A stretch of 64,000 nt of DNA, taken from assembly GCF_000204415.1 (NCBI RefSeq), contig NC_015416.1, positions 2,666,001-2,730,000 on the forward strand, in the 5' to 3' direction. The notes beneath the pieces were generated by a model that saw only the letters and a program-made list of their open reading frames with translations, was not told where the DNA came from and searched no databases. The position numbers and the translations under genes were made by a program. The stretch's first letter is position 1. Each line of letters opens with the position of its first letter. The DNA is from Methanothrix soehngenii GP6 (lineage in GTDB: Archaea; Halobacteriota; Methanosarcinia; Methanotrichales; Methanotrichaceae). Positions 35,896 to 43,190 of this stretch are shown piece after piece.

Positions 35896-36837
35896 ATGGA
35901 TTGGCTCATATTAGCATTCCTGGGGACGGTATTTTTTTCCATCGCAGGAGTGCTCGACAAGCTTCTGTTGGAAAATTATACGTATGATTCTAAGGCCTAT
36001 ATAGTCTGCCAGGCATTGGTCCAGCTTATATTCATCATCCCGGTTATGCTATTTGTAGGAGTCAAATTCACATACCCTGAATCCCTTTTCGCTCTGTTAC
36101 TTGGTTGCTTGCAGATATTTCCCACTTTCTTTTACATGAAAGCTCTGCAGATCGAAGAGGCTTCAAAGGTCTCCGCGATGGAATATGCATACCCTGTATT
36201 CGTATTAATTGGCTCCATCTTCCTTTTCGGCGAGATCTTAAGCCCAAAATGCTATGCAGGCGGGCTATTGCTCATAATCGGCACCCTTTTTTTATCCTAT
36301 AAAAGGGACCGAGGAATCAGCAGGGTTTCAGTTGGCATCTATCCAAAGATTAAAGGCAGCATCAAGGGCTTATCCCCATCGATCAGGCCATTCATGTCAT
36401 TTTGGATCCTTACCGCTGCGTATTATCTCTCCCTAAAATATCTCCTGTTCTCGATCGATGAGTGGAGCCTTTACATCTGGTCATCGCTTGGCACCTTGAT
36501 AGTGGCAATGCCTCTCATGGCCGTGCGCTCCATTCGCGAAGAGGTTTTTGGCTTCTTTGGCCGGGGAAGCTTTGCCATAGGAGCATTGATCTCAGAGGAG
36601 GCCTTCCAGTTTCTCGGGCTGATCTTCTCCATCTTCGCCTATGCTATTGGATCAGTCACCCTGGTATCCAGCGTAGGAGCCCTCCAGCCCATCCTGACGG
36701 TGATGCTGATCATGATCCTCGGTGCCCTAGCGCCAAGGCTGGCCAAAGAGCTGAATGAGAGGACAGACAGATCGTCGCTGATGCAAAAGGGCGCCGCTTT
36801 CATGATGGTAATAGTGGGAGTATATTTCGTGAGCTGA
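35896..36837 (+). CDS. DMT-superfamily (EamA) transporter
   Basis: About 313 residues from ATG 35896 (GGGGAAG upstream; GTG 35881 is an alternative). Ten hydrophobic segments in two five-helix halves fit the EamA/drug-metabolite transporter fold. The first half ends with EEASKVSAMEYAYPVFVLIG, the conserved region after TM3, followed by LFGEILSPKCYAGGLLLIIG. Substrate unknown. The cargo transposon is inserted 230 bases downstream. Confidence 0.88.
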   Translation: MDWLILAFLGTVFFSIAGVLDKLLLENYTYDSKAYIVCQALVQLIFIIPVMLFVGVKFTYPESLFALLLGCLQIFPTFFYMKALQIEEASKVSAMEYAYPVFVLIGSIFLFGEILSPKCYAGGLLLIIGTLFLSYKRDRGISRVSVGIYPKIKGSIKGLSPSIRPFMSFWILTAAYYLSLKYLLFSIDEWSLYIWSSLGTLIVAMPLMAVRSIREEVFGFFGRGSFAIGALISEEAFQFLGLIFSIFAYAIGSVTLVSSVGALQPILTVMLIMILGALAPRLAKELNERTDRSSLMQKGAAFMMVIVGVYFVS

Positions 36838-37259
36838 ATCCCTTGCCAGAAAAAAAGTTCAACTGCAAAGCAGCGGCAGGATATGCTCTAGAAACGCCCC
36901 ACCTACTTGGGTGGGATTACGTAGTTCCAGCGCCAAATCTTGAAGCTCACCGCAATTATCCCCAGGAATATAACCAGTACCAACAAAGCCTGAAGCCACT
37001 CCACGATAGTAATTGCATCCATACCTACACCATTTGAGTGCCTTCTCTTTTATCTGATAAAGGTTTTGGATGCAAAGGCTTTGCACGTAAAGTGGTTTCT
37101 GCACGAAAAGTGACAAATACTATCATAGCATTAGTTATATCTAATTATAGGCAATTTGACTTAACTTAATAATAAATAATAACGAGTAAAGCACATTATT
37201 ATTTCGGCTTTAGCCCGCACTTACTGTCAAAACCCGGTTGCTGGTTATAAAGGATTGAT

Positions 37260-37796
37260 ATGAGCAATCTTATCGGTAAGCTTATACGTTGGATAGGAGA
37301 TACCTTTAGTAAAGGTGATGCGACTATGTTCAAGGGTATTAACTTGTGGTCAAAAGGACTATCCAAGTCACCACAAAAATTTGAGCATTATCAAGAACCC
37401 ATCACCCGCCAAAGCTACTGTACGTCGGGTCATTTAGCAGGTGGAGTGTCGAGCTATCATTCAGACTATGAAACAACCAGATATTCCGCTTCTGGAATAG
37501 GTCGCGCACCTTGCGCAGTCGCTAGAAATAATTTGCTAATTGGCTTGCCTCCGAGTTCCAAGGATCAAAAAACCCCCAACGTCATGGAAGAATGTGTAAA
37601 AAAAGACACGACGGCTAAAGAGTTAATTGGGGAACTCGCTTCAAAGCTCCGAGTTAATAAAGACAAATGGGTTCTTATTGCGGTAAGCGACGAAAAGACA
37701 CCGTATGTATTGAAAATGGGAGATAAACTAGAGAAATTTATTAACAGCAAAACAGAACGACTTTACTTCTATCCAGAGTTTGTGGTTAGAAGATGA
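37260..37796 (+). CDS. Cargo protein A, possible ubiquitin-like C-terminal domain
   Basis: The protein has 178 residues and I do not recognise a family. The first 100 residues are low in predicted secondary structure and rich in Ser, Tyr and Gly. After a LPPSSKDQKTP linker, the last 70 residues (VMEECVKKDTTAKELIGELA, VLIAVSDEKTPYVLKMGDKL, RLYFYPEFVV) show the strand-helix-strand order and spacing of a beta-grasp, ubiquitin-like fold. That reading is inference from pattern only. No C-terminal Gly-Gly. It overlaps the next gene by 4 bases, so both are coupled. First gene of the transposon cargo. Confidence 0.6.
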   Translation: MSNLIGKLIRWIGDTFSKGDATMFKGINLWSKGLSKSPQKFEHYQEPITRQSYCTSGHLAGGVSSYHSDYETTRYSASGIGRAPCAVARNNLLIGLPPSSKDQKTPNVMEECVKKDTTAKELIGELASKLRVNKDKWVLIAVSDEKTPYVLKMGDKLEKFINSKTERLYFYPEFVVRR

Positions 37797-38398
37797 CATA
37801 TACGTTCTTTGATCCTGACGACGATAGTAGCGCTCCTCGCGACGATGATGTTAGTGCGATTAGTGGGAATTTAAATGGTGGTACAACTTCATTATGGGCG
37901 CAGGATCTCCAAAGACTGTCGCCGATGTCTGATTCTTTAGATGTACTAAAAGACGAGCATAAAGATGTCCGAATTGTTAATGATTCGATTTTGCGCATCT
38001 CTGGTTTATTATTGACTGTAACTCTTGGTGCAATATATTTCAGTTTTGATAATTCCGATACTATTCCGAGGTTTACAAAACTTTTCCTATTCATTTCGTC
38101 TATTTTACTAGGACTTGCCATTTTTGTTAGCATTTTCACACTTAAAATAAAATCTAGATATATTCTAGAAAATATTGAATTCATTAATGCAATGCAGGAG
38201 ACAACAGACAATGAAAATAAGTGGACAAACAGAGCAGTAAAAGTAATGCTTGCGGCGGTTTCGTCTCTAGTTATTGGAATGATTGCCTTCGCAATATGTC
38301 AGGCTTATAATGATATGTTGAATAATTTTTCTTTATTGAGAATAAGACCTATAGAACTCATCCAAGTGGCTACCAATATCACATATTGGTTTGGCTAA
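37793..38398 (+). CDS. Cargo protein B, three-helix membrane protein
   Basis: The protein has 201 residues. An acidic soluble N-terminus of about 65 residues ends with a coiled-coil-like DSLDVLKDEHKDVRIVNDSI. Three hydrophobic helices follow: ISGLLLTVTLGAIYFSF, LFLFISSILLGLAIFVSIF and VMLAAVSSLVIGMIAFAICQ. Small proteins with two to four helices after a soluble segment are common membrane effectors of prokaryotic immune systems, but this family is not identified. It is translationally coupled to cargo protein A. Confidence 0.65.
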   Translation: MTYTFFDPDDDSSAPRDDDVSAISGNLNGGTTSLWAQDLQRLSPMSDSLDVLKDEHKDVRIVNDSILRISGLLLTVTLGAIYFSFDNSDTIPRFTKLFLFISSILLGLAIFVSIFTLKIKSRYILENIEFINAMQETTDNENKWTNRAVKVMLAAVSSLVIGMIAFAICQAYNDMLNNFSLLRIRPIELIQVATNITYWFG

Positions 38399-38493
38399 AA
38401 GAATGGATTTAGGATTTCCAATGCTTGGCATCGGTCTTTGTCTAATTTCCTTCGCATCTCAACCAACATGACCCGCTTGCTCAGAGCGTGCAT

Positions 38494-38510
38494 TGTATAT
38501 ACTGTATAAT
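38494..38510 (+). promoter_or_regulatory. TATA-like promoter before the SDH protease gene
   Basis: TGTATATACTGTATAAT lies 45 to 60 bases upstream of the protease start in a 156-base gap after cargo protein B. A ribosome site GAGGAGAG follows at 38541. The protease may therefore have its own promoter. Confidence 0.4.
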
Positions 38511-38554
38511 CACATAACGACCAAAGACGTTGAAGTTGAAGAGGAGAGATTGGT

Positions 38555-39496
38555 TTGGGTGAATGCGGAGATCTGAAACTAGAATCTAAAGAGGTCGATG
38601 AGCAGATTAAAGAGTTAGATGTGAAAATAACAGAACTAGTCCAGAAAATTGAGGCGAAAAGAGAACGTCGCTGCTTCATATTATGGGCAAATATAACGCA
38701 GCCGTTTGTTGACAAAGTATATGATGAACTTAGAACAAAATATACAAATATAGATGGCAAATTGGATGTAATTATTGATTCAGCTGGTGGAGATATAAAT
38801 GCGGCGTACAATATTGCAAGCTTATTTCAAAAATATGGTAACAGCGAACTGACGTTCTTTATCCCACGATGGGCAAAAAGCGCGGCTACACTGATTGCTT
38901 GTTCTGGAGAGACAATTTTGATGACACCGGTGGGTGAACTTGGACCACTTGACCCCCAAATAACTCAAATCAATCCCGCAGAAGAACGCATTGAGAAATT
39001 CTCTCCGGTGCATATAAGCACTACTTTTGAAATGATTCGCAATGAGTTTGCCAGTGGAAATAAGGATTTTGCAGAAGGACTATTGAAGCGGTTACAATTT
39101 CCTTTGACGCTAGGGAGTTTCGCCAAGGCTATAGAGATTAGTGAGCAATATCTTACGAAAGTATTAAAAGAACGTATGGGAAAAACAGGAAAATTGGTTC
39201 AAGAACCCTCAAAAATAGCAAGATGCCTTTCAAGAGAATATACTGATCATGGATTTTGTATAAATCTGAATGAAGCCAGAAGTATAGGTTTAAATGCAGA
39301 TGAACTAGATGGAGAACTTTTAGACCTTGTGTGGGATATATATACAAATTATAAACTAAGAGAAAAATTGAAACGGGATAAACGAAGTGAATCTTTAGGG
39401 AAATTAATAAGTAGCTTGCCACCCGAAGTATTAGATAAATTAAGGAAAACCGCTGAATTACCTGAAAGTACTGGTGTTATTAATGATGAAGATTGA
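38555..39496 (+). CDS. Cargo protein C: SDH-type (SppA/ClpP-like) serine protease
   Basis: The protein has 313 residues from a TTG start with GAGGAGAG 6 bases upstream. An N-terminal coiled coil (residues 8-37) precedes the protease core: KLDVIIDSAGGDINAAYNIA (oxyanion GG), FFIPRWAKSAATLIACSGET with Ser near 109 as likely nucleophile, then LMTPVGELGPLDPQI. This matches the serine dehydrogenase proteinase family of the ClpP/SppA clan, which act on membrane or unfolded proteins. The adjacent membrane protein is a candidate substrate or partner (inference). Confidence 0.85.
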   Translation: MGECGDLKLESKEVDEQIKELDVKITELVQKIEAKRERRCFILWANITQPFVDKVYDELRTKYTNIDGKLDVIIDSAGGDINAAYNIASLFQKYGNSELTFFIPRWAKSAATLIACSGETILMTPVGELGPLDPQITQINPAEERIEKFSPVHISTTFEMIRNEFASGNKDFAEGLLKRLQFPLTLGSFAKAIEISEQYLTKVLKERMGKTGKLVQEPSKIARCLSREYTDHGFCINLNEARSIGLNADELDGELLDLVWDIYTNYKLREKLKRDKRSESLGKLISSLPPEVLDKLRKTAELPESTGVINDED

Positions 39497-39731
39497 AGAA
39501 TTGGATATGAGCGCGTTGACACTAACACTAGCAGAGGCTATCTTATTGCATACTGGCCGAATATCCATAGAAGATATAAAAGCTATGCCATTTCTTGACA
39601 ATGACAGAGATGCGGAGTTGATAGCTGATCACCTACGAGCAAAATTTGGAGCGAGAAGGCATATAATCTGTGGCCAAAAAGGAGATCTGAGCGATTGGGA
39701 TGAGTTGATTGTATTAAATTCAGTTGTTTAA
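39486..39731 (+). CDS. Cargo protein D, small unknown
   Basis: About 81 residues from ATG 39486, overlapping the protease 3' end by 11 bases, which implies translational coupling. Sequence highlights are LTLAEAILLHTGRISIEDIK and RDAELIADHLRAKFGARRHI, followed by ICGQKGDLSDWDELIVL. A helix pair and a strand are likely. I do not recognise it; an adaptor or inhibitor of the protease is one possibility. Confidence 0.55.
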   Translation: MKIEELDMSALTLTLAEAILLHTGRISIEDIKAMPFLDNDRDAELIADHLRAKFGARRHIICGQKGDLSDWDELIVLNSVV

Positions 39732-39913
39732 TCTTTAAAATCCGTGGCTGTTGACAATCGTCTCCTTTTCTCCTCTCTTACATATTTAACTGCTATGTAG
39801 CTCATCAAGTTGCTCAAAGGAACTCCTGTTTCCTTTGCTTCTTGCTCTAAGAACTCTCTAGCGTCATCCGGCAATGTCACGGCCACGCGTTTGGATTGCA
39901 TATATTCAGCCAT
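39728..39913 (-). CDS. Ribbon-helix-helix DNA-binding protein
   Basis: This 61-residue protein has the RHH pattern SKRVAVTLPDDAREFLEQEA followed by KETGVPLSNLMSYIAVKYVR: a short strand, two helices and the turn at GVPLSN. Such CopG/Arc-like proteins bind inverted repeats as dimers of dimers. It is divergent from the transposase with two perfect palindromes between them, so it probably represses itself and the transposase. Its stop overlaps that of cargo protein D by 4 bases. Confidence 0.85.
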   Translation of the reverse strand: MAEYMQSKRVAVTLPDDAREFLEQEAKETGVPLSNLMSYIAVKYVREEKRRRLSTATDFKD

Positions 39914-39955
39914 AGTGTCTCATTGCGCAGTCAAAGGATAAATAAGTTATGTACA

Positions 39956-39999
39956 GTTACTTTTAGTAACTTATAAATACTAATAATACCTATTAGTAT
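39956..39999. promoter_or_regulatory. Two perfect palindromes between RHH and transposase genes
   Basis: GTTAC-TTTTA-GTAAC lies at 39956-39970 and ATACTAATA-ATACC-TATTAGTAT at 39977-39999. The second ends two bases before the transposase ATG and contains TATA-like sequence, so a bound regulator would block the transposase promoter. The RHH protein encoded on the other side is the obvious candidate. Confidence 0.6.
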
Positions 40000-40001
40000 C
40001 T

Positions 40002-41210
40002 ATGACAAATGCCCCCAAATCCCGCGAACTCCGAGGCAAAGAAATAGCAGAGAACGGCAACGTCAAAAAGGTCAACGACCACTCTTTCAAAGTGAAATCT
40101 CAATCAGGCAAAGGTGCCTATGAAGTCAAATCTACACAAACAGGCATGACTTGCACCTGCCCAGATTTCGTTTATCGCGGCGGAAAGTGTAAACACATAG
40201 CAGCAACGCGATATTACTTAGAAATCGAGAATGACACGCCAGAAGGCGTAGTTACTGAGAAAGTCCATCTGACCTACGCGCAGGCTTGGAACGCATACAA
40301 CGAGGCTCAGAAGGCAGAGGTTAATCTGTTTGATGATCTGCTTAAGGACTTGGTTAAGGCAATTCCAGAGCCAGAGCAAACCAACGGCAGGCCGCGCTTA
40401 TCTCTTCAAGAAACCATGTTCTGCGCGATCCAGAAGGTCTACTCTCAGCTATCCAGCCGCCGCGCTCATAGCCTCTTCCAGAACGCGACCGAAAGAGGGC
40501 AAATAAGCCGTGCACCTTACTTCAACGCACCATCTGCCTTTTTCAACCAACCAGAGACGACCCAAATCTTGCATAAGCTTGTCACTCTATCGGCGTTGCC
40601 TGTAGCTGGAATCGAGGAAGATTTCTCAGTAGATTCAACTGGATTTCGCACAACCACATTCAGTGCCTATAATGGTGTTAAGCATGGCCAAAAGAAAGAG
40701 CATCAATGGGTCAAGGCTCATCTTTGCGCTGGCGTGAAAACCAACGTAGTTGCCGCTGTAGCGATTACTGATGCCTATAGCAATGACTCTCCTCAATTCG
40801 GGCCTTTGATCAAAAAGACCTCCAATGGATTCACTATCAATGAGGTTACAGCAGATTTGGCATATTCTTCGCGTGCTAATCTGGAAGAAGTCAAGAACGT
40901 TGGCGGTATGGCCTTCATCCCATACAGGAAAAACGCTACTGGTAAATCCAGAGGTTCTGCCCTTTGGAGCAAGATGTTTCACTATTTCCAGCTTAACCGT
41001 GATGAGTTCATGGAGCACTACCATAAGAGAAGTAATATTGAGGCTACCAATGCCGCCATTAAACGCAAGTTTGGTGAAACTCTGAAATCCAAGAATCCTG
41101 TAGCCCAAGTAAACGAGCTACTGGCTAAAATTATTGCGTACAACCTGACGGTAGTAATCCATGAGATGTACGAAAATGGGATACAACCAGAATTCTTGCA
41201 CGTAAAGTAG
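40002..41210 (+). CDS. DDE transposase with N-terminal SWIM zinc finger
   Basis: The protein has 402 residues. The SWIM finger TCTCPDFVYRGGKCKHIAAT (CxCx-CxH) lies near residues 48-67. The catalytic core has DFSVDSTGFRTTTFSAYNGV (first Asp), EVTADLAYSSRANLEEV (second Asp) and HYHKRSNIEATNAAIKRKFG (Glu) in IS4/IS5-like order. There is no ribosome site; the operator palindrome abuts the ATG, suggesting a leaderless or tightly repressed message. It is the mobility gene of the 4163-bp transposon and ends 14 bases before the right inverted repeat. Confidence 0.9.
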   Translation: MTNAPKSRELRGKEIAENGNVKKVNDHSFKVKSQSGKGAYEVKSTQTGMTCTCPDFVYRGGKCKHIAATRYYLEIENDTPEGVVTEKVHLTYAQAWNAYNEAQKAEVNLFDDLLKDLVKAIPEPEQTNGRPRLSLQETMFCAIQKVYSQLSSRRAHSLFQNATERGQISRAPYFNAPSAFFNQPETTQILHKLVTLSALPVAGIEEDFSVDSTGFRTTTFSAYNGVKHGQKKEHQWVKAHLCAGVKTNVVAAVAITDAYSNDSPQFGPLIKKTSNGFTINEVTADLAYSSRANLEEVKNVGGMAFIPYRKNATGKSRGSALWSKMFHYFQLNRDEFMEHYHKRSNIEATNAAIKRKFGETLKSKNPVAQVNELLAKIIAYNLTVVIHEMYENGIQPEFLHVK

Positions 41211-41300
41211 GGCCAAATTCCCCTTTTACGTGCAAAGCCGGATGCAAAAGATGATATGGGGTGAGGTTATCATTCCGGGAGAAACGCTAAGAGGCCTGTT

Positions 41301-42218
41301 ATGCTCAATGTGACCTTCCTCGGAACCGCCGGATCGCTACCCACTCCGGAGAGGAATCCTTCAGCCATACTGATCAACCGCGAAGGAGAAATGCTCCTTT
41401 TCGACTGCGGAGAGGGAACGCAAAGGCAGATGATGCGCGCCAGAACCGGCATGATGCGCTTGAACTATATCTTTTTAACCCATCTTCATGCCGATCATAT
41501 CCTGGGCATTCCCGGTCTCCTGGAGACCATGGCCTTTCAGGGAAGAGTTGAGCCCATAACCATAGCCGGACCGATACATACCGCCCGGCTGGTGGAGTGC
41601 TTCAAGTCGGTATGCTACTTCTCCCGCAACTTCGAGGTCATCGCCCTGGAGCTGTCGCCGGAGGACGTGGTGAAGATGAAGGGATATCAGGTGAGGGCCA
41701 TAGAGACCCGTCACAGCGTGCCCAGCCTGGGCTACGTTCTGGAGGAAGATCAACGGCTCGGCAGATTTGACCGTGATGCTGCTATCTCCCTGGGCGTTCC
41801 TCCAGGGCCCTTATTTGGCAGGCTGCAGCATGGCCATGAGGTGGCGGTGGAGGGAAGAGTGGTTCAGCCTCAGCAGGTTATGGGGCCGCCAAGGCCGGGC
41901 AGAAAGGTTGTATACACCGGGGATACCAGGCCCTGCCGGTCGGTGGAGGATGCTGGTCGGGGAGCGGATCTCCTGATCCATGACTCTGCTCTGGCCAGCG
42001 ATATGATAGAATGGGCGATGGAGACAAAACACAGCACGGCAAAAGAGGCGGCAGAGCTGGCCAGGCGTGCCGGGGTCAGACACCTGATCCTGACCCATAT
42101 AAGCTCCCGTTACTCTGAGGACAGCTCCCAGCTATTGAATGAGGCGAGGCTCATCTTTGAGAAAACGGATGTAGCAGAGGACCTGATGTCCCTGGAGATA
42201 AGGTTCAAGGATGAATGA
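41301..42218 (+). CDS. rnz: Ribonuclease Z (tRNA 3' endonuclease)
   Basis: The protein has 305 residues with a metallo-beta-lactamase fold. Motifs are VTFLGTAGSLPTPERNPSAI, LTHLHADHILGIPGLLETMA (HxHxDH), ETRHSVPSLGYVLEE, VVYTGDTRPCRSVEDAG and LILTHISSRY. The exosite for tRNA is recognisable in the long insert. It removes the 3' trailer of tRNA precursors. The start is preceded by GAGG. The transposon inserted 62 bases upstream may affect its promoter. Confidence 0.96.
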   Translation: MLNVTFLGTAGSLPTPERNPSAILINREGEMLLFDCGEGTQRQMMRARTGMMRLNYIFLTHLHADHILGIPGLLETMAFQGRVEPITIAGPIHTARLVECFKSVCYFSRNFEVIALELSPEDVVKMKGYQVRAIETRHSVPSLGYVLEEDQRLGRFDRDAAISLGVPPGPLFGRLQHGHEVAVEGRVVQPQQVMGPPRPGRKVVYTGDTRPCRSVEDAGRGADLLIHDSALASDMIEWAMETKHSTAKEAAELARRAGVRHLILTHISSRYSEDSSQLLNEARLIFEKTDVAEDLMSLEIRFKDE

Positions 42219-42262
42219 AGATCCAGCTTTTAGGAGTCATCGCTCTCGATTCATCAATCCGT

Positions 42263-42898
42263 CTATTCCCCATTTTTCTCCTGATCATCGATATTGAGAT
42301 CGTCGTCAGCGCTCAGGTTATCTGCTCTGAGTAATTCCAATGCCCTGGCTTCCTCCTTCATCCTTCTTTCTCGCTCCTCGCTCAGGGCCTTGGTAATCTG
42401 CACAGCTATCTCATCCTCTCTACCGATGAGGGAGATGTCCAAAGATTCCATGGCGGATTCGATCATCCCCCTGCTGTGTTCCAGGTCCATGCCCCTGCTC
42501 TCCGACTCGACGCCCCGGCGGAAGAGGTCATCGATCCTGTCTGCTGGCATGCCGAGGGCAGTTGCAGCTGAGATGGCCCTTCCAAACATCTCCATGTCGA
42601 TATAAAACTGCATACCGTCCTGGTATAGCATCTCGGATTGGCTCGTTCTTCCCGCATTCTTGGCTATGAGGGCAGCCCAGAGGTAATCTCCTGCGTCCAC
42701 CAGGATGCTGATGGCCTCATCTATCATTCCTCTGTCCCTTGCCATGGCTGCAGCATACTCGATCTCACCCGCCTGGGCCAGAACAGCCACGCCCTCTTTT
42801 GCCAGGTCGTCCGGCAGTTCAATGCGGTTTTCTCTTTCCATAAGATAGGAGACCTTTTCTTCGAAGTTCATCCTCTCAAATTCATCTCTCAAGCTCAT
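42263..42898 (-). CDS. Helical-repeat protein of unknown function
   Basis: About 211 residues from ATG 42898 (an earlier ATG at 42928 would add 10). The whole protein is predicted helical with repeats of about 30 residues (AGEIEYAAAMARDRGMIDEA, AGDYLWAALIAKNAGRTSQS, EMFGRAISAATALGMPADRI), like a TPR/clathrin-type solenoid, and ends in an acidic coiled coil. It may be a scaffold; no enzyme motifs are visible. It is convergent with rnz. Confidence 0.6.
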   Translation of the reverse strand: MSLRDEFERMNFEEKVSYLMERENRIELPDDLAKEGVAVLAQAGEIEYAAAMARDRGMIDEAISILVDAGDYLWAALIAKNAGRTSQSEMLYQDGMQFYIDMEMFGRAISAATALGMPADRIDDLFRRGVESESRGMDLEHSRGMIESAMESLDISLIGREDEIAVQITKALSEERERRMKEEARALELLRADNLSADDDLNIDDQEKNGE

Positions 42899-43190
42899 AT
42901 CTCCAGAATGAAATGATGGCATCAACAAATAAGGCTTTTGTCAGCATCCATGCAACTTGAAGATACCTTTAAAAAAATGCATAATATTTCATCATTTTAT
43001 ATGTCAAAAATTGAAATTGTGCTCATAAACTATCGGCAGCGAGTAGCACGCAAAAGCATTTAAATCTACAAAAAGATATATAGCTGCAACTACATGCTAA
43101 ATGCCATCAGTAATCACAAGGACTGAACGGGATCGAATGGCGATGAGAGAACATGTATGGGAACGTATCTCCTAAGACATCCCTCAAGAG

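Larger units (their letters stand above)
37077..41239. mobile_element. 4163-bp cargo transposon with 15-bp inverted ends and 9-bp target duplication
   Basis: The left end GGCTTTGCACGTAAA (37077-37091) is the exact reverse complement of TTTACGTGCAAAGCC (41225-41239). Directly outside are identical 9-mers GGATGCAAA at 37068-37076 and 41240-41248, a target-site duplication. Inside are a SWIM-DDE transposase at the right end, a ribbon-helix-helix gene, and four rightward passenger genes that are clearly AT-richer than the chromosome (20 of 60 bases are G or C at 37981-38040). The exact boundaries make recent single-unit insertion very likely. The element lies between the DMT gene and rnz. Confidence 0.93.

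Noticed and set aside
36843-37116. Short frames on both strands after the DMT gene
   Set aside because: No ribosome site or family; they cross the left boundary of the transposon.
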